From contig NC_070562.1 in the NCBI RefSeq assembly GCF_026914185.1, positions 2,852,001 to 2,916,000 of the forward strand: a stretch of DNA of 64,000 nucleotides. The letters run 5' to 3'. The notes below the pieces were generated by a model. It was not told the origin of the DNA, ran no database searches, and saw only the letters and a list, made by a program, of their open reading frames with translations. The position numbers and the translations under genes were made by a program. Shown piece after piece: positions 57,502-64,000 of the stretch (position 1 is its first letter; each line of letters opens with the position of its first letter). Origin of the DNA: Puccinia triticina (Eukaryota; Basidiomycota; Pucciniomycetes; Pucciniales; Pucciniaceae).

Positions 57502-58865
57502 TGTAGGAGTATAGATCAGACACGCGAAAAACGGCGCCTGTTACTAGAGTTGTCGAACTTAAACTGAATGGGAAGTGTCCGGGGAAGTAGAGATAGTTGA
57601 GTCGGTCGAGGGTGACTGAAGTAGAAGGAGCTAGAGGCTGACTGGCTCTCGTAGTGTCATAGGGACGAAGCCTGATGAAGCGGCCCCATGGCTTACACAG
57701 AACAGTCTGCCAATCAACAGAAGAGTGGCACCCATTTCAGCGCGAGCTGCGATGAAAAAATTTTCGTGCCACAGTCAGAACGTAGGAAGTCGACATACTT
57801 GGGGAATCTTATCGAGGGCCGCTCTGAACCTTGAAAACCATTTGAAGCTGATTGGAAATTGATTGTAAGTAAATAAATAAATAAATGGTTCATGTATGTA
57901 GCATATATAAGCGAGTTTGCATCCATGCGCGAATAGAGACCGCCGGTGTTAGACCGGCTGTCAGCAGCCAGGGCCCGTGCAAAGCTCCTATTTGGATGCA
58001 GTGATGTGGTGTTATATTTGTTGCGATTTTCGGCCAGTGACTGCTGCTTCAGAAGTGAGTGACCCCCAAAAGTTAAACCCAACTCCATACATAAGTAGAA
58101 CTCCATCCAAACTGGATAAACAAACTTCCCTAGCTTAACTGTTTACACATGCAAACAAATGGTGGGGGTCCATGTATGCACGCAGACCTTCATAAGGTTC
58201 TGCCCTGTTCTGCCGTTTCCAAAGACTGTAAAGATGTGGATTTTGGATCAAGCTTTGCGCCTTTGACCATGTTGACGTTGTCCGCACAAGCCAGGGTCAG
58301 CCACCAGCCACCACGATATGTAGTGTACAGACTCCGCACAAACAATGCATATTTCCCATAAACGTTGTCGTTTCTTAAGCCTGATGATGCATACGCGACA
58401 TGCAGGGCCAGGCCAGAAAATGCGGCCTGTGTGTACCAACTGAGCACTTTGGACTTGTTTGAACGCGGCGCAAAAGTGTGCTTGATGGGTAAGGGTGAGT
58501 GATCGATGACTGAGCGCGTTAATGCTGCCGGTCTAACGAGCATGATGTATTTATGTGTCTCAGCTCAAGGGAGCTGAAGGTTAAAATCACTACGCGCCCC
58601 GAAGCTTTCACACCCACCTGCGGTAAGTCTTGGCTCATGTGTGCTCATTAAACCTTCAGGTATCTACCCGTTATTACGGGCAACGAAAACTGGAACCGAT
58701 TTCAGAGAATGAGATGGATGGATCATGACATGCCCGGGAAGGCCTGGGCCCACTAAAGAAAGGGATGAATCAGTGATGAATCCGCATGCTGCATAATTTG
58801 TCCTGAAATCTGAAACCATGTTCCGTTTGTGCGTAGACAACTAATTCGACAGTTGCCAATCCACG

Positions 58866-58907
<42 letters not shown>

Positions 58908-59240
58908 TATGTATCATCACACCACAAGAGGCCATCCCGGGTGTGTACTCAGAGACTCAAGCACAGTTTGAGTCGAATTTGGCACTTAAGAAGAAAGAAA
59001 ATCCAGCTTAGGCGAGAGAAGAACATTCATGGACAACTCAGCTCTAAGCCGTCTAAGCCGCCAACGTAAGCTTGTATGCACGATAACATATGACATCAGA
59101 GTAAATATGTAAGCAAAAATGCATACAATCTGTGATGTTAAGGTCTCTCCAACTTGGATTCATGTGAATTGTCTAGTTATGTATGAATATTTTTGCAGTA
59201 ATTGTGTGCATGTTTGATGAATGTAAGGGCGACGTAGCTG
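57502..59240. other. Upstream region of the RRM gene; no confident gene
   Basis: The 5' flank of the RRM gene includes (AAAT)n-like AT repeats near 57868. A minus-strand ORF 58543-58190 (117 codons, WYTQAAFSGLALHVAYASSG) has some protein-like character but no known family and an overlapping shadow ORF; I leave it uncalled. Confidence 0.35.
58866..58908. repeat. (CAT)n microsatellite
   Basis: About fourteen CAT/ATC triplets in a row. They create a poly-Asp or poly-Ser run in chance ORFs. Confidence 0.95.
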
Positions 59241-60279
59241 GATGAATCAAAGAAATCAAGAGGGCCAGTACTGGCCTGTAGCCCTTGGAACCCATGGGTT
59301 GCAACCAATCAGCAAAACAATATGCACTCGCGAAAATGGGTTGCAAACCAAAGTGGGCTTGAAACCCCTGGATGAGAGCGAAAGGCAAGAGACGGCGACC
59401 GGAGACGGCCCAATCAAGAAATCAAGACAACTTGCAGTCCTCCATGCGCCAGTCACAGTGGTACTCATAACTTCTAAAAAAACTCAGAAAATGCGCGAGG
59501 CTTCCCGTCAAACCGCCGTCCCTCGCAGAAAAAGTGTTAGTTTTCCTTGAGCCCTCGAGGCTCTAAACAGATTCTGCCTCGTCTCCAAATCTCGACGGGA
59601 CACGCTTCTCGCCAAATCTGCGAACCTCGCAGATGTCTGTGTATGTCTATCTAGACGCGAAAGCTTCAGATTTTTGATGCAAAATCTAGTTCTCAAGGCT
59701 TCAAATGCGTTCTGCATGGTCTCCAGATCTCCACGAGAAGTGAAGGACTTCCCGTCGGCATTTAGAGACCTCTAGATGCCTTCGTGACCCCAAATCAACA
59801 CGCCCAACAAAATCACCACCAGCTCAGTAATCAATCCCAGGAAGAATTAGCCGGTGTAAATTCAAATCTGGGAGGGTTGTACTTAGACGCGACGCGAAGT
59901 CATCCAGCCATCCTTACTCTCTTGACATAGACCCTGGTGGGCTGCTCTCGAGCCTTTGGCCTCTGGCTTGAGAAGCTTTGTCTGGCTGAGAAATTCTTGA
60001 AGCATGGATTCTTCTCCCTTGCCAAACTCGGGAAGGAGGACTTCTCGTCTTCCAAATTAGTTAGTTTGAAAGAAAGTGCACAACCTTATTTGCGTGAAAA
60101 TCGATTGACATCAATCTTTCACGAGCAAATAAAGTCAGGAGCACTATATTGTTGGTGGAAGTCAGAACGGGCAGGCTTGAGGTCGTCAAGTGATTCAGCC
60201 GTGCCGATCGGGAAAGCTTCGTACGGGTCAGTGAGCCTATACAGTCTCGTCGGGCCGGATGGATTTCTTCCGGCCAACT
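59241..60279. other. Non-coding repeat-like region
   Basis: Contains inverted GGGTTGCAA motifs (59300, 59337) and a GAAGGACTTCCCGTCGG segment (59738) resembling the ends of the 35743-36042 MITE. Short ORFs lack recognisable domains. Confidence 0.35.
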
Positions 60280-60830
60280 AGGTCATACTACCTGGGATTC
60301 TTCCGGGTTAACGAAGCTTTATACATAGTCTTGTCAACCGTCACGGATTCCTCCCGGTAAATGAGGTCGCAGGGTCTTGTAGACTGGGGGAAATGCCCCC
60401 TGGGCCTGGCATTTGGCGTTGTAAAGTCTCTTGGACCAGGAGAAATTTATCCCGGTGAGGTTGTTATACGGTCTTGTCGCACCGTCATGGGAGCAAGTTG
60501 CCCCCGGCGAGCGAGGTTCTCGTCGACCGGGAAAGATTCCTGCCGGTGGGCGAAGTTGTGCAGTCTCCTTGGTGGGGAGGCCTTGTTAGTCGGTAAGGTC
60601 GTACCCTGGATCCAGATTAACAAGAAAGTAAGTACAAGCTCGTTGACCGAGGCGATCAATGGCTCCCGATCAACAAGGCTAATAACCTCCTTGTCCGGGA
60701 TGAAATTTTCCCCGTCGACAAGACTGACAAGACTGTACACCATCAAAGTCCGGGATGCATTGCTCCTTGTCGACAAGATTCAACTCGTTGACCAGGAGGA
60801 ATGCCTGCCGGTCAACAAGCGCGAGACGAG
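60280..60830. repeat. Diverged dyad minisatellite array (CGACCGGGAAAGATTCC type)
   Basis: About ten diverged units of ~50 bp have GATTCCTCCCGGTAA-, CGACCGGGAAAGATTCCTGC- and GACCAGGAGGAATGCCTGCC-like cores alternating with GAGGTTGTTATACGGTCTTGT linkers. It resembles the 8255-8690 array in its CCGGGAGGAAT theme but is far more diverged. No bounding inverted repeats found. The plus ORF 60361-61221 across it is not credible as a gene. Confidence 0.55.
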
Positions 60831-61429
60831 GCGCCCCACCTCAGAAAGGACAGATAGTTCGGGCTCACTTCAACTTGTCTCGAACTCAGGGCAAGTCCCA
60901 ACTTCAATGGGTCCCGAGATTGCGTCCGGACGGGAGGGGGCCGAAGGTTGTCCATCCTGCCGTGCGCTCCGCTACATACTCCAGGGACTGATAGACTGGT
61001 ACATAAACTTCAGACTGATCCGTGAGCGGCATGGGTTTAAAGAGCTATGTATTAACATCTGTTCCTCCTGCGAGCGGTATAGTTTGGATTTTTCTTATGT
61101 GAAGCTCATTTGGTCAGGATGGGATCATCGGTTTGAATTGTTAAGGAGGCGATGGATTAGGTCCATAGCTGGAGTCCCAGTCTCAAGCACCACTATAAGA
61201 GCTCCAGACTCCAGTGTCTAGGGTGCACTTTCATCCCCCACACCATCAGTTTACCGCTTCCTCAAAATTTTTCTAAACAACCAAACTTGACCCCGGTGGT
61301 CCACTTATCTTATCATTCTAAATTCTAGACTCTAGCAAGTTTCTTCGAGTACGACGAGCAGTCCATACATCCTGTTCTGTTATTGCATCGTTTACGCCTC
61401 GGCCGTGTCAAAGCACTTCTAAGATCGAA

Positions 61430-63036
61430 ATGATTTCCAGAGTATTTCTTGCCTATATTTTGATTGCTCTTGGTGCCATCCCAGCTTCCTTGGTAGCCAA
61501 CCCGACCGCTGCCGCCGACGCCGAGGTTCCGGGAACCCCCGCCCACCCACCCACTGGAAATGCTACGTTAGCCCCGGCCGGCCAGACTGCAGCCCATCCC
61601 GCCACCCCAGCAAATTCTACGGCGAGTGCAAACATCTCGGCGGCTGCCGGCCACCCTCCGGCCAATGCCACCACAGGGCCAAGAAGTGGTAATGTCACTG
61701 ATACTGCCCAAAAGGACACTAAGGCAAACGAAACCTCTGCTGCTCCTCACGCCTCCCGACCTGATGCGGAATTGCCACCCACGACCATTTGCTTCCCCAA
61801 AAGCAAATCCCATGGAATTAAAAATCATCATTGCGATAAGTAAATGTGAACCATCCATATCGAAACATTATGACTTAAGGCTCATCCAAGCTCCTGTGAC
61901 AACTTGAATCCTCTTGCGTATAGGGCCCTGGATAAAGTAGTATTTGCGAAAAACCAAACACTCGACATATTTTCTAGTCTGGTTTTCGTCAATTATAAAA
62001 CATGCAACGTGAGTAGTTATAGCCTCTTTTTTCAGAACTAGTCCATGGCAACTGCTCATTATTATTCGAAAAAATTCGTACCCTCATAAACCAGATTCAC
62101 GTCCAAAAGCCTCAGAATGGAACTTTGTAAATTTTGAGATTTCATTTTCTCCGGAGTATTTATCATCACAGACTTAAAAATCTGGATACTCGCTCAATTT
62201 TGGGATCGTTAATATTATCCAGGAAAAAGTCCAATCTCAGCTTGATGGTTCATGACCTCACTGCTGACTGTCATTCCGTAGTTAGTTTTCGTGTCACCAT
62301 ATGCATCCTAGAGTCCAACTTCAAGGCATCATACTGACTTTTTCACATAGGGAGGAGTGCGTTCACAATCTTCGAAGGTCACCGTACGAATCGAGCGCGG
62401 TACCAAAGAAAACGTACAAGATGTTGACATCTCAGTTTGCAAGAAGCAGGAATGTCCACTGACCCAGAGTGATTGCTTGAGGTGAGCGTTGTGACGGTCT
62501 TACCCCCACTTTTGGGCTGAGCGTCTGGGACTGACGCGTGTTTCGACAGTGCTTTCTATCAACTCCCCACAAATGCTAATGGGGTCTTTATCAAAGGGAA
62601 GGCAAAGCAACCCTTTGCTCGTGCCACCAGCAGAAACTGCACTGTAAGTGTCTTCTTCAAGTTGCTAGTGTAACATCCTTCTGCCGAAACTGACTCGACA
62701 TCATCATACAAACTCTATAGGTCACCGCGTTGACTACCAATCTGTCTGCTTTCATGATGTAAGATTGCTCTCACCTGAAGTAAAAATCTCTGAAGAAATG
62801 TGATTTACTCGTTATCATTTACCGCAGGCCTCGACAATTTGTCTTGCCCACTATGAAGAAGCTCGTCAATGAATGCGGTCAACACGTAAGTCGTCCGCAT
62901 GAAACAAATGTGCTCCCTTGCTCATTAATGATGTTCTCTTTAGCCCAGCAAGATATACTTTAGCGGCGGAACCAAAGGGTACAACGGCGACATCTGGCTC
63001 TCTGCTCGTGCATCCAACAAGGACCTGTGCCACTAG
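61430..63036 (+). CDS. Secreted cysteine-containing protein, effector-like, 7 exons
   Basis: Exons 61430-61839, 61978-62008, 62351-62481, 62550-62643, 62721-62758, 62828-62885 and 62944-63036 join in phase to 284 residues. A signal peptide (MISRVFLAYILIALGAIPASLVA) is followed by ~100 residues rich in Ala, Pro, Thr and Asn with several N-x-T/S sequons (mucin-like). The C-terminal half holds nine cysteines: CFP, HHCDN, YKTCN, SVCKKQECPLTQSDC, SRNCT, NECGQ, DLCH. It ends GDIWLSARASNKDLCH. Secretion plus a Cys-rich tail and no known domain is the usual profile of rust candidate effectors or wall/apoplast proteins. The odd cysteine number and exact disulfides are open. A CTATAAGAG motif ~235 bp upstream (61193) may be the TATA box. 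Confidence 0.78.
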
Positions 63037-63273
63037 TTTTTCACGAATCTCACTGACTAGGTTCTGTCTCAAAGGAGTAAATGCATTTCCCAATATTTTT
63101 ATTCTTATCTCATTTCTTAGTTTCCATCCTAAACATTCATTGACGACAACACGACCAAATGTGTAATCCTAGCAGCTTGAATACCACGAACACCTATCTT
63201 GTTGATTGTAGTGCACTCATTCCAGCGAGTTCATCATTATCTGTATTGCCTACTCAAGGATGTGACCGAATAC
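63037..63273. other. 3' flank of the secreted-protein gene
   Basis: AT-rich with no ORF of note; probable 3'UTR, ending at the MITE insertion. Confidence 0.45.
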
Positions 63274-63275
63274 TA

Positions 63276-63468
63276 GGGGGGTTCACGTTGCAAAAAAAGC
63301 AATGCTGATTTCGTCTGCTCATGCACCTGTGAGTAAGGTTTATGCCTTGCAGATTGCTTCCAAAGGGGAGCTGCCCAGCCAAACCTTTTTGCTTTCTCAG
63401 GATTTTCAAAAGCTGCATCTGCTGGTTTTGGTGGCTGATTTGCGAAATCAGCCTTACGTGAACCCCCC
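63276..63468. mobile_element. 193-bp mariner-type MITE
   Basis: Perfect 13-bp inverted ends GGGGGGTTCACGT / ACGTGAACCCCCC with TA on both flanks (63274-63275, 63469-63470). Both the TA target and the G-run start are shared with the 7940-9007 element. Non-coding, 240 bp after the secreted-protein stop codon. Confidence 0.8.
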
Positions 63469-63470
63469 TA

Positions 63471-64000
63471 CTTTGTTGATTATGAGATTATGTTTATTCT
63501 TGCACACCTGTGACATCATGGATATATTTGCTGTGGTGGCCTTGTATCTGGGGAGAGCCTCGTTCCCCGAAAACACAAGCGTACCCTCCTCGTTCGCGCC
63601 TCCTCGGAGAGGCTTTGTCAAGCTCGCTCGTTCCCCACTATGTACACCACGGAGTTCTGTCCACGCTGGCCTGATGTGGAACGCGAGGTTACTGTTTTTG
63701 GGTCAAAATCCCAGAGGATCCAGGTCCGACATCGGGCTTTGGGGGCAAGCCTCTCTGTGAGACAGAGACACTGCGAGGCTGCCCTTCGGGCTCTCGCCGA
63801 GACTTGAGAGGCTTGTGGGCTCGCGGCGACCGCGGTCTCCCGCTGCAAGACGGGCCTTTTCCAGGCGGGGTCATGCAAGTCAGTCCGGCTTTTGCATTGT
63901 ACACCTTATAAGAAACGACTCACTGAGGGTTTTTCAGTTCTGGTTTTCAGGGACTCATAGCCCCACGTGTTGTGCATCTAACCATCTATCTATCTCTTCT
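63471..64000. other. GC-rich unexplained tail of the window
   Basis: GC-rich sequence with dyads (CTCCTCGGAGAGGC 63600-63613, CTCGCGGCGACCGCGG near 63820). GGAGAGGCTTTGTCAAGCTCGC resembles 33055-33075. Overlapping ORFs on both strands have no recognisable domain. Could be the edge of another repeat. Confidence 0.3.

Noticed and set aside
58190..58543. 117-codon minus-strand ORF upstream of the RRM gene
   Set aside because: No family, overlapping alternative ORFs on the same strand, no supporting splice or context signal.
60361..61221. 286-codon plus-strand ORF
   Set aside because: It crosses the diverged minisatellite, has no domain, and its composition changes with the repeat; a chance ORF.

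Overview
The window looks like nuclear DNA of an intron-dense basidiomycete. A rust fungus (Pucciniales) fits best: spliceosomal introns of about 60-110 bp, very small exons, heavily nested transposons of rust-typical kinds (DIRS, hAT, many MITEs) and a multi-exon secreted cysteine-containing protein. This is inference from gene style and repeat load; no marker fixes the species. All exon structures below were assembled by hand from GT/AG (twice GC/AG) sites, and each full model closes in frame.

Host genes. A partial disordered protein runs off the left edge (1-1661 +). NUP53/NUP35-type nucleoporin (12145-13422 -). A 19-exon PI-PLC-X-like phosphodiesterase (about 14497-18064 +). Mediator subunit MED31 (33280-33897 +). 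EFL1/RIA1 ribosome-maturation GTPase, 11 exons (36905-41172 -). ARPC3 of the Arp2/3 complex, 5 exons (41797-42761 -). A PP2C phosphatase with a +1 shift at an A8 run (43215-44803 +). Condensin SMC2, 17 exons (45351-50127 -). A single-RRM Nam8/Csx1-like protein (55358-57501 -). A secreted Cys-containing effector-like protein, 7 exons (61430-63036 +). They are unrelated housekeeping functions (nuclear pore, transcription, ribosome maturation, actin, chromosome condensation) and form no pathway cluster.

Transposon districts lie at about 2.3-12 kb, 18.8-32.8 kb, 33.9-36.0 kb and 50.3-55.0 kb. The centre (19.5-29.3 kb) is one degraded DIRS-type retrotransposon (gag-like, RT/RNase H, tyrosine recombinase) split by three DNA-transposon insertions. 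At each one, removing the insert plus one target-site copy makes the interrupted reading frame continuous, which fixes the element ends to the base.

The most unusual pattern is a repeated architecture. Non-autonomous terminal-inverted-repeat elements with different ends and different target duplications (TA, TTA, ATT, 8 bp, 9 bp) each carry a central array of 40-50-bp units, every unit itself a dyad. Three of them (9225-10671, 27604-28619, 33953-34838) carry recognisably the same dyad core, TCGATGACCGGT / ACCGGTCATCGA. A related giant palindrome of 21-bp units sits at 2752-3414.
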